A DNA stretch of 64,000 bases from Phymorhynchus buccinoides (GCA_017654935.2 CM065713.1:12338879-12402878), one strand, 5' to 3'. Positions 12,411 to 24,706 are shown, numbered from the stretch's first letter. Notes: generated by a model not told the origin, from the letters alone. A program made the numbers and translations.

Positions 12411-14729
12411 CCATGAAGGACGTTAGGAAATGTACCTACTAAGACCACTGGCCAAGGATTACAGGCCTCCACAGGTCCTCAGTAGTTCAAACCCATGAAG
12501 GACGTTAGGAAATGTGCCTACTGAGACCATTGGCCAAGGATTACAGGCCTCCACAGGTCCTCAGTAGTTCAAACCCATGAAGGACGTTAGGAAATGTGCC
12601 TACTAAGACCACTGGCGAAGGATTACAGGCCTCCACAGGTCCTCAGTAGTTCGAACCCATGAAGGACGTTAGGAAATGTGACTACTAAGACCACTGGCCA
12701 AGGATTACAGGCCTCCACGGATTCTCAGTAGTTCAATCCTATGACAGACGTTACGAAATGTGCCTACTGAGACCATTGGCCAAGGATTACAGGCCTCCAC
12801 AGGTCCTCAGTAGTTCAATCCTATGCCAGACGTTAGGAACTGTGCCTACTGAGACCATTGGCCAAGGAATACAGGCCTCCACGGGTTCTCAGCAGTTCAA
12901 TCCTATGCCAGACGTTAGGAAATGTGCCTACTGAGACCATTGGCCAAGGATTACAGGCCTCCACAGGTCCTCAGTAGTTCAATCCTATGCCAGACGTTAG
13001 GAAATGTGCCTACTGAGACCATTGGCCAAGGATTACAGGCCTCCACAGGTTCTCAGTAGTTCAATCCTATGCCAGTTAGGAAATGTGACTACTAAGACCA
13101 TTGGCCAAGGATTACAGGCCTCCACGGGTTCTCAGTAGTTCAATCCTATGCCAGACGTTACAAAATGTGCCTACTGAGACCATTGGCCAAGGATTACAGG
13201 CCTCCACAGGTCCACAGTAGTTCAAGCACATGAAGAACGTTAGGAAATGTGCCTACTGAGACCATTGGCCAAGGATTACAGGCCTCCACAGGTCCTCAGT
13301 AGTTCAAACCCATGAAGGACGTTAAGAAATGTGCCTACTAAGACCACTGGCCAAGGATTACAGGCCTCCACAGGTCCTCAGTAGTTCGAACCCATGAAGG
13401 ACGTTAGGAAATGTGACTACTAAGACCACTGGCCAAGGATTACAGGCCTCCACGGGTTCTCAGTAGTTCAATCCTATGACAGACGTTACGAAATGTGCCT
13501 ACTGAGACCATTGGCCAAGGATTACAGGCCTCCACAGGCCCTCAGTAGTTCAATCCTATGCCAGACGTTAGGAAATGTGCCTACTGAGACCATTGGCCAG
13601 GGATTACAGGCCTCCACGGGTTCTCAGTAGTTCAATCCTATGCCAGACGTTAGGAAATGTGCCTACTGAGACCATTGGCCAAGGATTACAGGCCTCCACA
13701 GGTCCTCAGTAGTTTATTCCTATGTCAGACGTTAGGAAATGTGCCTACTGAGACCATTGGCCAAGGATTACAGGCCTCCACGGGTGCTCAGTAGTTCAAT
13801 CCTATGCCAGACGTTAGGAAATGTGCCTACTGAGACCATTGGCCAAGGATTACAGGCCTCCACGGGTTCTCAGTAGTTCAATCCTATGCCAGTTAGGAAA
13901 TGTGACTACTAAGACCATTGGCCAAGGATTACAGGCCTCCACGGGTTCTCAGTAGTTCAATCCAATGCCAGACGTTACGAAATGTGCCTACTGAGACCAT
14001 TGGCCAAGGATTACAGGCCTCCACAGGTCCACAGTAGTTCAAACACATGAAGGACGTTAGGAAATGTGCCTACTGAGACCATTGGCCAAGGATTACAGGC
14101 CTCCACGGGTTCTCAGTAGTTCAATCCTATGCCAGTTAGGAAATGTGACTACTAAGACCATTGGCCAAGGATTACAGGCCTCCACAGGTCCACAGTAGTT
14201 CAAACACATGAAGGACGTTAGGAAATAAGCCTACTGAGACCATTGGCCAAGGATTACAGGCCTCCACGGGTTCTCAGTAGTTCAATCCTATGCCAGTTAG
14301 GAAATGTGACTACTAAGACCATTGGCCAAGGATTACAGGCCTCCACGGGTTCTCAATAGTTCAATCCTATGCCAGACGTTAGGAAATGTGCCTACTGAGA
14401 CCATTGGCCAAGGATTACAGGCCTCCACAGGTCCACAGTAGTTCAAACACATGAAGGACGTTAGGAAATGTGCCTACTGAGACCATTGGCCAAGGATTAC
14501 AGGCCTCCACGGGTTCTCAGTAGTTCAATCCTATGCCAGTTAGGAAATGTGACTACTAAGACCATTGGCCAAGGATTACAGGCCTCCACAGGTTCTCAGT
14601 AGTTCAATCCTATGCCAGACGTTAGGAAATGTGCCTACTGAGACCATTGGCCAAGGATTACAGGCCTCCACAGGTCCACAGTAGTTCAAACACATGAAGG
14701 ACATTGGGACATGTGCCTACTGAGACCAT

Positions 14730-15540
14730 TGGCCAAGGATTACAGGCCTCCACAGGTCCACAGTAGTGTAAACCCATTAAGGACGTTAGGAAATGTGCCT
14801 ACTGAGACCATTGGCCAAGGATTACAGGGCTCCATGGGTCCTAAGTAGTTCAATCCCATGCTCCTATGCCAAACACTAGGAAATGTGTCTTCTGAGACCA
14901 TTGGCCAAGGATTACAGGCCTCCACGGGAGCTCAATAGATCAACCCTATGCCAGACATTCGGAAATGTGTCTACTTAGACCATTGGCCAAGGACTACAGG
15001 CCTCCATGGGTCCTAAGTAGTTCAAACCCATGAAGGATGTTAGGAAATGTGTCTACTGAGACCATTGCCGATTGGCCATGGATTACAGGCCTCCACAGTT
15101 CATCAGTAGTTCAAACGCATGCTGGACGTTAAGAAATGTCTACTCAGTACTGAGACCATTGGCCAAGGATTACAGGCCTCCACGGGTTCTTAGTTGTTCA
15201 ATGCAATCCTATGCCAGAAGATCGGAAATGTGCCTACTCAGATCATTGGCCAAGGATTACAGGCCTCCACAGTAGTTCAAACACATGAAGGACGTTAGCA
15301 AATGTGACTACTGAGACCATTGGCCAAAGATTACAGGCCTCCACAGGTTCTCAATAGTTCAATCCCATGCTCCTATGCCAAACGTTAGGAAATGTGTCTA
15401 GATACTGAGACCATTGGCCAAGGATTACAGGCCTCCACGGGTTCTCATTAGTGCAATCCTACGCCACACGTTAGGAAATATATCTATTGAGACCATTGGC
15501 CAGGGATTACAGGCCTCCACAGGTCCTCAGTAGTTCAAAC
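14730..15540. repeat. Higher-order repeat block 2
   Basis: This carries the same ordered set of variant monomers as block 1, nearly identical over 800 bp, including the private variant TTACAGGGCTCCATGGG that also marks the block at about 32390 in array B. The shared variant ties this block to that one as its allelic or paralogous counterpart. Confidence 0.8.
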
Positions 15541-16079
15541 ACATGAAGGACGTTAGGAAATGTGCCTACTAAGACCACTGGCCAAGGATTACAGGCCTCC
15601 ACAGGTCCTCAGTAGTTCGAACCCATGAAGGACGTTAGGAAATGTGCCTACTAAGACCACTGGCCAAGGATTACAGGCCTCCACGTTAGGTGTCTCAGTA
15701 GTTCAATCCTATGACAGACGTTACGAAATGTGCCTACTGAGACCATTGGCCAAGGATTACAGGCCTCCACAGGTCCTCAGTAGTTCAATCCTATGCCAGA
15801 CGTTAGGAAATGTGCCTACTGAGACCATTGGCCAAGGATTACAGGCCTCCACGGGTTCTCAGTAGTTCAATCCTATGCCAGTTAGGAAATGTGACTACTA
15901 AGACCATTGGCCAAGGAATACAGGCCTCCACGGGTTCTCAGTAGTTCAATCCTATGCCAGACGTTAGGAAATGTGCCTACTGAGACCATTGGCCAAGGAT
16001 TACAGGCCTCCACAGGTCCACAGTAGTTCAAACACATGAAGGACATTGGGAAATGTGCCTACTGAGACCATTGGCCAAG

Positions 16080-16870
16080 GATTACAGGCCTCCACAGGTC
16101 CACAGTAGTGTAAACCCATGAAGGACGTTAGGAAATGTGCCTACTGAGACCATTGGCCAAGGATTACAGGCCCCCATGGGTCCTAAGTAGTTCAATCCCA
16201 TGCTCCTATGCCAAACACTAGGAAATGTGTCTTCTGAGACCATTGGCCAAGGATTACAGGCCTCCACGGGTGCTCAATAGTTCAACCCTATGCCAGACGT
16301 TCGGAAATGTGTCTACTTAGACCATTGGCCAAGGACTACAGACCTCCACGGGTCCTAAGTAGTTCAAATCCATGAAGGATGTTAGGAAATGTGTCTACTG
16401 AGACCATTGCCGATTGGCCATGGATTACAGGCCTCCACAGTTCATCAGTAGTTCAAACGCATGCTGGACGTTAAGAAATGTCTACTCAGTACTGAGACCA
16501 TTGGCCAAGGATTACAGGCCTCCACGGGTTCTTAGTTGTTCAATGCAATCCTATGCCAGAAGTTCGGAAATGTGCCTACTCAGATCATTGGCCAAGGATT
16601 ACAAGCCTCCACAGTAGTTCAAACACATGAAGGACGTTAGCAAATGTGACTACTGAGACCATTGGCCAAGGATTACAGGCCTCCACAGGTTCTCAATAGT
16701 TCAATCCCATGCTCCTATGCCAAACGTTAGGAAATGTGTCTACTGAGACCATTGGCCAAGGATTACAGGCCTCCACGGGTTCTCATTAGTTCAACCCTAC
16801 CCCAGACGTTAGGAAATATATCTATTGAGACCATTGGCCAGGGATTACAGGCCTCCACAGTAGTTCAAAC
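16080..16870. repeat. Higher-order repeat block 3
   Basis: This is the third occurrence of the ordered variant set, with GGGTGCTCAATAGTTCAACC in place of the block 1 and 2 form. Its counterpart in array B starts at about 33660. The following 550 bp up to 17420 are nearly identical to 34440-35010. Confidence 0.75.
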
Positions 16871-17420
16871 ACAAGAAGGACGTTAGGAAATGTGTCTACT
16901 GAGACAATTGGCCAAGGATTACAGGCCTCCACAGGTCCTTAGTAGTTCAATCCTATGCCAGACGTTAGGAAATGTGCCTACTGAGACCATTGGCCAAGGA
17001 TTACAGGCCTCCACAGGTCCACAGTAGTTCAAACACATGAAGGACATTAGGAAATGTGTCTACTGAGAACATTGGCCAAGGATTACAGGCCTCCACAGGT
17101 CCACAGTAGTGTAAATCCATGAAGGACGTTAGGAAATGTGTCTACTGAGACCACTGGCCAAGGATTACAGGCCTCCACAGGTCCTCAGTAGTTCAAACCC
17201 ATGAAGGATGTTAGGAAATGTGTCTACTTAGACCATTGGCCAAGGATTACAGGCCTCCACGGGTCCTCAGTAGTTCAAACCCATGAGGGATGTTAGGAAA
17301 TGTGTCTACTGAGACCATTGGCCAAGGACTACAGGCCTCCATGGGTCCTAAGTAGTTCAATCCTATGAAGGATGTTAGGAAATGTGTCTACTTAGACCAT
17401 TGGCCAAGGATTACAGGCCT

Positions 17421-17580
17421 ACCAGCTGCCGTGGTGTAGTGGTTAGCCAACGATCTTGAAAGGAACACTTTCCCAGCATTGTGAACAATGTCTAAGCAGA
17501 TAGAAAAACTATGGCTGACACAGATATACGCGTTTTCTCGCAAAACGACACCAGGATAAAGAATGAGAATTCAGTCCAAT
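17421..17580 (+). mobile_element. tRNA-like SINE head fragment (copy A)
   Basis: CTGCCGTGGTGTAGTGGTTAGCC begins directly at the satellite edge. TGGTGTAGTGG matches the RNA polymerase III box A consensus TRGYNNARNGG at every position. No convincing box B follows at tRNA spacing, so this is a truncated SINE head or a chance tRNA-like string. It is repeated identically at 35011. Confidence 0.45.
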
Positions 17581-17766
17581 TACTCTTGACAACTTGCGGT
17601 GCATCGTTCGTCTGCTAAGTGGTCAGTTGAAACGGGAAAGTGGGGGAAGGGGGTAAGGTGGAGTAGGTGCTGCATGGCGCATCTACGCTCATGTGACAGG
17701 AAACTGTCTGAGCGAACGAAGAAGAAGAAGACAGACAGAGACAGACAGACAGACAAACGTTCTGAC

Positions 17767-17885
17767 CTGGTGACCCCCAAAAAGGCGACCTCGGAGTTGT
17801 TGTAGTTGTTTTTGTTGACCAGCGACAAACCGAAGCCCTGAAGCTGCAGGTTGATCTCTTGCTCCACCTGTTCTAGTTCTCCTGC
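17767..17885 (-). CDS. VPS13A: VPS13A-like exon (post-VAB GLGLSLVN segment), copy in contig A
   Basis: The exon reads AGELEQVEQEINLQLQ, then GFGLSLVNKNNYNNSEVAFL and GVT. It is preceded by TTTTCCCAG and followed by the donor GTCAGA. VPS13 family proteins have a conserved GLGLSLVN...EVAYLGITSS block just after the VAB (SHR-BD) region; the full protein is a bridge-like lipid transporter at organelle contact sites. Length is 119 nt, starting in phase 0 and ending in phase 2. Compared with 35861-35973 it has six extra nucleotides that add two residues (KN) without breaking the frame. It sits next to an assembly gap and is probably an allelic or falsely duplicated copy of the contig B exon. Including both would break the frame. 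Confidence 0.8.
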
Positions 17886-17913
17886 CTGGGAAAATAAACA
17901 CACACACAAAACT

Positions 17914-18051
17914 AATAATAATAATAATAATAAATCAAGCTTCTACAGCGCTCTTCAATTATAAAACATCATCCTCAAGAGCGCTTTACAAATATTACGA
18001 GTGAATAACAATTTTTTTTAAATACACCTGTTCTACTTCTCCTGCCTGGGA
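17914..18051. repeat. (AAT)n plus AGCGCT-type LINE/SINE tail and first splice-site repeat unit
   Basis: An (AAT)n run is followed by CTACAGCGCTCTTCAAT and AGAGCGCTTTACAAATATTA, a tail type also seen at 59140, 61205 and 63195. The contig then ends inside CACCTGTTCTACTTCTCCTG, a copy of the exon start with its splice acceptor. This is the same order as in contig B at 35990-36140. Confidence 0.6.
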
Positions 18052-18551
18052 NNNNNNNNNNNNNNNNNNNNNNNNNNNNNNNNNNNNNNNNNNNNNNNNN
18101 NNNNNNNNNNNNNNNNNNNNNNNNNNNNNNNNNNNNNNNNNNNNNNNNNNNNNNNNNNNNNNNNNNNNNNNNNNNNNNNNNNNNNNNNNNNNNNNNNNNN
18201 NNNNNNNNNNNNNNNNNNNNNNNNNNNNNNNNNNNNNNNNNNNNNNNNNNNNNNNNNNNNNNNNNNNNNNNNNNNNNNNNNNNNNNNNNNNNNNNNNNNN
18301 NNNNNNNNNNNNNNNNNNNNNNNNNNNNNNNNNNNNNNNNNNNNNNNNNNNNNNNNNNNNNNNNNNNNNNNNNNNNNNNNNNNNNNNNNNNNNNNNNNNN
18401 NNNNNNNNNNNNNNNNNNNNNNNNNNNNNNNNNNNNNNNNNNNNNNNNNNNNNNNNNNNNNNNNNNNNNNNNNNNNNNNNNNNNNNNNNNNNNNNNNNNN
18501 NNNNNNNNNNNNNNNNNNNNNNNNNNNNNNNNNNNNNNNNNNNNNNNNNNN
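18052..18551. other. Assembly gap, exactly 500 N
   Basis: A run of exactly 500 N is a fixed-size scaffold gap, not a measured distance. The left flank breaks inside the splice-acceptor array, a plausible cause of the contig end. The right flank is unrelated GC-rich DIRS sequence. Confidence 0.95.
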
Positions 18552-19240
18552 GTCGGTGGATGAGCCCTCCCCACCAGGGAGGCCTACCACCTAGGCCTCT
18601 CCGCTCCCCGGGCCTCCTTCGGACCCGGCCTCCTCGTACCCCCCGGGCCTCCCTCGAGTGGGAGGCCTCGTGGGCCGTGCTCGGAGCCGATTCCTTCCCC
18701 GGGCACTAGGCCTCTCCGGCTCCCTCGGATTCCCTAAACACTGGTCTCTCTTCGGACCCGCCTCCCTCGTGGAGGCCTCGGTTTGTGCCGTGCTCGAGAG
18801 CCGTGACCTGGAGGGCGCAGCCTCCCCGGTAACTCCAGGCCTCGGGCAGGATTGGGCCTCCCTCAGCAGAGGCATCGGCCTCTGCCGCCCCTTCGGGCTC
18901 CCTCCCCACGTCCTCCTTTGGATCCGTCCACCCTCATATAAGGCCTCGAGGCCGACGGCCTCCCCGTAACTCCAGGGCCTCGGGCTGGATAGGCCTCCCT
19001 CAGCAAGAGGCCTAGGCCTCTCTGCCGCGCCCTCGGGCCTCCCTCACCGCGGCCTCCTTGGGACCTGAGTCTCCCTCAGTGGGAGGCCTCGGAGGCTTCG
19101 CTCGGAGGCCGCGACCTCAGCGGCGGCGGCCTCCCTGGTTCTCCGGGTCTCCGGCAGGATGGAGGCCTCTTTCCTCAGTCGTCGGTCGGGGAACACGGTC
19201 AAGGCCTCTCTAGGCCAGGTCCTTCAATGGATCACAGGAT
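18552..19240. repeat. GC-rich degenerate tandem units rich in AGGCCTC, 5' part of DIRS copy B
   Basis: About three degenerate units of roughly 170-240 bp alternate GGCCTCC, CCTCGGACC-like and GTGGGAGGCCTCG motifs with CCGTGAC and GGCAGGAT landmarks. Composition is much more GC-rich than the surrounding introns and continues into the DIRS element. No reading frame is convincing. It may be the 5' leader or the start of the gag-like ORF. Confidence 0.5.
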
Positions 19241-19599
19241 GCCTCTTTGTCTCCGGCCCGTTCCCCTCCCGTCTTTGACGGCCATCTTCTCCGAACAATC
19301 TTGGAGGACTTCCGTTTTCTACCCGGACCAACTTCTCCGGTTAGGCCTCCCCCGGTTCTAGGCTCCTCTCATCGAGGCCTCCTCGTCGTGTGCAGTGGCG
19401 CTTGCCCTGATGGGGTCTGCGTCACCGCTCCAGTCTCTACCTCGGCCACAGGCCGTTCAGCTGGTTCCTTCCAGCACGGAAGGCGCCACCTGGTTCTCCA
19501 GCCTCCAAGTTTCCTCCAGGAGTCCATTCTCCGGGCGGAGGGGGGGCGGAGGAAACTTTGCGCTTAGGAAGACTGGCGGACGACAGGCGCTTCTCCCAA

Positions 19600-20260
19600 G
19601 GCCATTCTGTGCTCAGTAGAGAAGACGCATCGTCCGCAGGATCTTTCTTCATGCCCCAGTTCCGGACGGTGCTGGGGCTCCAAGTGTATTTTCTTCCCCT
19701 TGCCCGCTCCTCTAAGCCTTTGTAGTGAGAGAGTGACCGGCTCAGTTGTGGACGACTCGAGTCACTCTCTTACGATCTAAGGCTCCTCCCTCTCAACCCG
19801 GAAGTCGCCCTCGCGGGCACGCTAGGGCTGGGGGGTGTTCCAACTCCCTCGCGCAACGGCGTAGGACCCTCTTGGAAGCTCAGCTCCTTCTAGGTCCCCG
19901 GTGGACTCCCTCCTGTTAGAGCACGTCGTTGAGCAGGCTGTCGGAGTCGCGCTCACCGCTCTCGGAGAAACGCTCTAGAACTTTTCGGACGTACTGGCCT
20001 CCCTCAAGGCGCTAGCTTCTGCGCTGACCCGGTATTTTTCTTCTCACGAAGGCCACGACTTCTTTGGCTTCGGAAATAAAAATGAGCAGCTGGCCGATCT
20101 CTCGGGGACGATTCTACCGTTTTGCGGTCGCGTCTTCGGTGGCAGAAGGGTCCTACACAAGCACATGCGTACTCGACATATAGTAGCGCTGGCGAGATTC
20201 AGCCAAGCACTCAAGAACAGTCCAACACGGCACAGATGTTGCGTCGGGCTGACTACGGGT
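19600..20260 (+). pseudogene. DIRS gag-like ORF1 remnant (copy B)
   Basis: Fragments such as FRTVLGLQVYFLPLARSSKP (about 19655-19715) and GVALTALGETL, VLASLKALASAL and YFSSHEGHDFFGFG (about 19940-20075) are collinear with the region before RT in copy A. DIRS elements carry a poorly conserved gag-like ORF here. There are stops and frame changes throughout. The assignment rests on position only. Confidence 0.45.
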
Positions 20261-20269
20261 CGGGTTCCT

Positions 20270-21640
20270 CAAACAGTCCAGCCCGAGTTCGGGCGTTCGC
20301 TCTGCTCGTTTCTTACCTGGGTCTCGTTCCCAAAAGCGCCCCCAGCGCACCCGCCCTCCCACCATAGGGTTTCTCCCAAGCCGGCGGGCAGGAAGGCGTG
20401 CAGCAAAAGCATTTGTGTTAGGGCCCGCGTGCTGCCGAGAACCGGCAGACGTTGTTGCGCCCAGCGTGGATGCCTTCTTTTAAGCGTACCCCGCTTGGCG
20501 CTTGCTTGTCGACAACGCCTGGATTCTCGGGGCTGTGAGAGAAGGGTCTCCCCACTTCAATGCCCTTCCGTTCGGTCTCTCTGGCCCCATGGATTTTCTC
20601 CAAGGTGCTCAGAGGGTTGGCCTCCCTGGCCGGCTCGCGGGCTTTGCGACTAAAGGTCTTTCTAGACTACTGGCTTTTACTCGCCGCCTCGCGCGCGCTC
20701 TCTCTCCCATTCACACTCAAGTTCTTGTGGACCTCTCGCTGCGGCTGGGGTTCCGCATCAACAGAAAAATGTCTGATTTGACCCCCTCTCAGACCTTCAC
20801 CTATATGGGCATGTGCTTCGACACCGTGCTCTACATAGTCACGGCGTCGGAGGACAGGCTCGCAGCCATTGTTAATCTCATGGTCGACCTCTCAGAGGCG
20901 AAGTCGACCACGTTTCGCCGACTCTTCAGCCTTTTGAGGCTCATGGAGGCGGTGGCACAGCTCCTCCCATTGGGCAGAGTGCGCCACTACAATGGGAGTT
21001 GACGGCACGCATCCTGGATCCATCCCTCTTTGACCAGCAGGTCGCGCTAGGGGACTGGTTCCGGACGGCGGTCACGACTTGGACCGATGTGTGGGGGATG
21101 AACAGCATGGTCCCAATCACTTGTTTGGGTTCCCAGCTGTTCATCCACATGGATGCCTCCCTCGGCGGGTGGGGAGCCCATATGGAGACGGAGGAGATCT
21201 CCGAGTTGTGGACAGCGCCACAAACGCGTCTCCATATCAACTGGCTCGAGTTGGAAGCCATCCGGCTGGCCCTGGTTCACTTTCTCCCTGTGCTTTGGGG
21301 AAAGGGGGTCTCGGTCTGTGGAGACAACTCGACCAGTTTGGCGTACCTCCGCCTTCAGGGGGGTACCCTCTCCACCACCCCACCCCCCCCCGACCCCCCC
21401 CCCCCCACGCCCTGTACTCTGACGGCGGAGGACACTCTATTTTGTGCCGACAGCCACGGAATCTCCCTGTCTGTGGAGTGTGCCTTGGGGGCACGCTCAA
21501 CGTGCTAGCGGGCCAACTCAACCGGTCCCTTCAAAAAGGTGTCTGGGGGGGGGTGGTCAAACAGAGTGGAATTGTGCGCTTCATGACTCACACGCGGTGT
21601 AAGTCCTTGATATCTTGTCGGGTGAGAATCATATAGTGAC
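20270..21640 (+). pseudogene. DIRS reverse transcriptase / RNase H, frameshifted (copy B)
   Basis: NALPFGLSG lies in one frame and APWIFSKVLRGLASLAGSRA with FLDYWLLLAASRAL in another (about 20575-20690). The codon 20668-20670 is TAC (Tyr) where the second catalytic Asp of FLDDW is expected, as in copy A. The thumb-like part continues VLVDLSLRLGFRIN and FTYMGMCFDTVLYIVTASED in the first frame. RNase H is open at 20999-21508 with HMDASLGGWGAHM, NWLELEAIRLALVHFL and CGDNSTSLAYL. The end is disrupted by a C-rich insertion near 21378-21412 that copy A lacks. Confidence 0.8.
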
Positions 21641-22139
21641 AGTGTGCTTCTCTGCCACGAACATTAGGCAATCGCCTACCTCTGTACATGCCGCTAGTCA
21701 GGGGCCCTCTAAATATAGCCCGCAACGCCTCTAGGTGAGGGCGGTTGGTCGCGGGAGGTTGTTTTACGCGTTCCCCCCCCCGACTACCCCACCACAAACG
21801 CGCTGCAACGCCACGTTGCGCTCCCAAAAGTTTGGCCAAGTGGTCTTCTGGAATAAGCCAGTCAGTCTTCTTATCACTGTCCACGGGCCGATTCGGTGCT
21901 GACGCGACGATTTTGAGGGCTCTGTAGGAACGAGGTGATGGACAGAGGACGATGGGTCGCTGAATAATGACGGATACTTCAGCGCCACGAGTCGTGCTCG
22001 GGCATTACGATCCTGGTGCGGGGGGGGCCTAACACTGGCCGCATGGAAACTATGATCATACTACATGGGACGACATACAGTACAGGCATGGCTGTGACAA
22101 GAGAGATCAAGCGAGCATACGCAGAGCGGGTCCCCCCCT

Positions 22140-23135
22140 CGGCGCAGGTGAATCTACCAGTGCTGTGTATGATTGGCGCTGGAAGGCGTGGTACCTTTTC
22201 CCTGAACAAGAATTGTCGCACTACAGGAACGCACCAAAATCAAGCATCGGTTGGATGGTGGGTTCCTGTCCCACTTAGCACAGGACTAGGGCCCTCTCTG
22301 CTCAGAGCCCTTTTCTGTCTACGGGGCTGCTCTGGTTAACACCAGTTCCTTGTGAATGTGTGTGTGTGGATCGTACCTCTAAGACTCTCAGCTCCGCCGG
22401 TGTCAACAATTTCTTGGACGCTGGTTCGTTTTGCGGGCCCTGGCGAGGACTGCACACATTCCGCAGTGGGATGGAGTGTGTGTCAGGCGCTGTTGAACTT
22501 TCTTCGGGATCGCTGTGAACCTCTCGGTTCTCTCTCTCTCGAGTTACTCGCGTTCAAGACGGCTTTCTTGATCGCTCTAGTCTCCGCCAGACGGGTCAGT
22601 GGCCTCCACGCCCTTAACGGGCCCTCCAGGGATGTCGAGTTCGTGGAGGATTTCTCTTCCGTTTCACTTTGCCTTTTTGCCCGAGTTCAGGGCCAAAAAT
22701 CAGCTGGGCTATGTCGAGTCTTCGTTGATCTCTCTCTCCAGTTTGCGGACAATTCTCGGTTTTTTGGGCCCGGTCCGTGCGCTCTGGTCTTACCTGTCTA
22801 GGACCGACGATGGAAGTGGGGGGGGGTGGTTGTTGGGGAGTGTGGGGTTTCTTAGGGGCTCTTGGAGAAGGTTATTCTTATCCATTTTCCCTAGCTAAGG
22901 TAAGGACATTTCCGAGAACACGGCGGCTAGGTGGTTGCTAGACCGCATTACACTAGCCTACTCTCAGTCTCTCGTACGCTTGCCTTCTGGCTCTATCTCG
23001 GTTCTCGATCTCCGCGCTATCAGCGCCTCGCTCTCTCTCGTTCAGGGGGTTTTCATGGCCAAAATCGTGTCAGCCTCCTCATGGATGTCTGCGAATACGG
23101 TCCTGCGCTTCTACCTGCGAGACACGGCCATGTAG
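22140..23135 (+). pseudogene. DIRS tyrosine recombinase, frameshifted (copy B)
   Basis: FLRDRCEPLGSLSLELLAFK and ALVSARRVSGLHALNGPSRD (about 22495-22645) hold the first catalytic Arg. The 3' segment at 22935-23135 has VLDLRAISAS and ANTVLRFYLRDTAM with the nucleophilic Tyr. Leu replaces the usual His of HxxR, as in copy A. The N-terminal domain is corrupted between 22020 and 22450. Confidence 0.7.
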
Positions 23136-23390
23136 TATGACGACGACTCCTTCTCCATCCGGGAGGTAGTCGTTGCCCCGACCGCCGTCTCCATGTATTC
23201 TACGTACGGGGGGGGGGTGGCAAGCTCTCCGATGGTACGTTAGTGGGGTATATCATTACTATATGATGATGTTTTGGGGCAGTATTCGGAGCATGCCTTT
23301 TACCTCCCTAAAGAAAGCCTCCTACGGGCTAGGGGGTAAAGGGACTCTGGTTTTTTTGGGGAGGAGGATTGGTACTTTTCCCCAAAAAAG

Positions 23391-23551
23391 CCCTGGGCCT
23401 GTATTCACGTTGAGATAGCATGAGACTTAGCATCATGCTAACTTAGAAGCTCTTCCAAAATTCCTATTAAATCCTATAGGACATTGGAAGAGCTTCTAAG
23501 TTTATCATCATGCTATGTCTCATGCTATCTCAATGTGAATACAGGCCCAGG
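23391..23551. mobile_element. Palindromic hairpin MITE, copy 2
   Basis: Same arms and loop orientation as 3282-3443, with a few substitutions. It sits at the same place beyond the DIRS 3' side, so it is the counterpart of copy 1 rather than an independent insertion. Confidence 0.75.
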
Positions 23552-23651
23552 TCTTGCTCTCTCGAGGTGGGTTTGGTTACTGAAGCATCTCCCGCCACCG
23601 CGGTGGTAATCTGCAGTTGTTTTGAGTGTTGGTATAGTATGTTTAAATTAG

Positions 23652-24000
23652 ATTGGTGGATTTTTTATTAATCCTAATATCTATTTAATTTAATACTTAC
23701 CAACACCTGAAACAAACGAGGTGCCCTCCCTTGTATCCTCCCTCACTAAAAAAGATGCTTCCTGTAAAAATTTGTAATGGCGGAAGTAGGCGCTCATTGG
23801 CCTAGCCACTGCTAGACCGGTAAGGGGGGATAACTCCCGCCCCACATCCGGCTAGGGGGTCAAGGCCAGTGCCTACTTTCGTTTTTTCTATTTGCTATGG
23901 TATAGCTCCAGGTCGCTTAACGCTCATGCAGTTGTTTCAGGTGTTGGTAAGTATTTAGTTAAATAGATAGTAGGGATTAATTAAAAAAAATCCACCAGTT
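23652..24000. repeat. Inverted-repeat block, ~65-bp arms (copy B)
   Basis: This is the counterpart of 3544-3895, with arms TTGGTGGATTTTTTATTAAT and its inverse ending TCCACCAG. It may be a DIRS terminus or a foldback MITE. Confidence 0.55.
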
Positions 24001-24706
24001 TTATTCATGAAACCATCACAATAATGTTCACTGAAAATGAGTAGTAATCAAGAATTAAAGAGCTTTATTTTCAGTTTTTGAAGAGTAGCGGAGGTCCAAA
24101 ATTAGTAGAATACTACTACTCGAAAAGAGTAAAAGTAAACAGGTCTGGCATACCCATGCTGACTCTCATGTTCCTCCTCATGTGCCTTCATTCTTTAGAC
24201 ACTAGACACCACACACTAGATCCCCATTCCTTCTGTTTACCCCTATTTTGCAAAGTTGTAATTTCTGAAACCAAAAAAATGTATTTTTGAGGAAAAAAAA
24301 CCTGTAAGTCCAGACGCGTGACCAATGAACGTCGATATCGTGCTGACCTGAGTGTGCAATACTAAATGACCGTCGAGCAGTAGACACAGAACACAATGCT
24401 TGTCACCTAGTGCTGAACGACGCAAGTTCCTAGGATTTTTAGGTCACTTTCCCGGAATTTATGTGCCATTTAAGTGACTTTTGATGTTTATTCTTTTGAT
24501 TTTTTCGACCAGAAGATACAGAAGCTTCGGAATGCACTCGCTTGGACGCCATTTTGAAACAGAAAAGGAAATGGCGCAAAATGAGTTTTCACCGCATCGT
24601 TTCAAAAGCTTCGCTTACCGACGCAACTGTAGTGTTTTTTGGGTTATATTTAGGATTTTGTTTTCCCATATTTTTTTTTGGTAGCCGTAATTACCGTAAT
24701 TTGACT
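24001..24706. other. Non-coding, counterpart of 3896-4595
   Basis: AT-rich sequence aligned to contig A with scattered substitutions and small indels. It includes the GAGTAGTA dispersed repeat. No exon or RNA gene is visible. Confidence 0.6.

Larger units (their letters stand above)
6361..17420. repeat. ~82-bp satellite array, copy A (11.06 kb)
   Basis: About 135-140 tandem units of 70-100 bp fill 11 kb. The constant core is GACCATTGGCCAAGGATTAC followed by AGGCCTCCAC; the variable part includes TCAGTAGTTCAA, then CCTATGCCAGAC or CATGAAGGAC, then GTTAGGAAATGTG. Each core holds the palindromes TTGGCCAA and AGGCCT. Short apparent reading frames are repeat artefacts. Units degenerate at both ends of the array. 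It lies within an intron-scale stretch of the VPS13 locus. Confidence 0.95.
18552..23390 (+). mobile_element. DIRS-like retrotransposon, copy B (decayed)
   Basis: This has the same order as copy A, with 1.25 kb more 5' sequence: degenerate GC-rich units, a gag-like remnant (about 19600-20260), RT/RNase H (20270-21640), tyrosine recombinase (22140-23135) and the TG hairpin. Identity with copy A is very high in most places but drops abruptly in patches (21370-21640, 21880-22140, 22800-22850) where extra bases and G/C runs appear. The patchiness looks more like poor consensus than evolutionary divergence. The element is non-coding because of many frameshifts. Confidence 0.8.

Noticed and set aside
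6361..17420. CRISPR-like array of conserved cores with variable spacers
   Set aside because: Spacers are themselves repeats of a few variants, unit lengths drift, no cas genes exist and the context is an animal genome. It is a satellite.
18033..18590. Reading frames running through N, also at 47839-48872
   Set aside because: They consist almost wholly of unknown residues from the two gaps.
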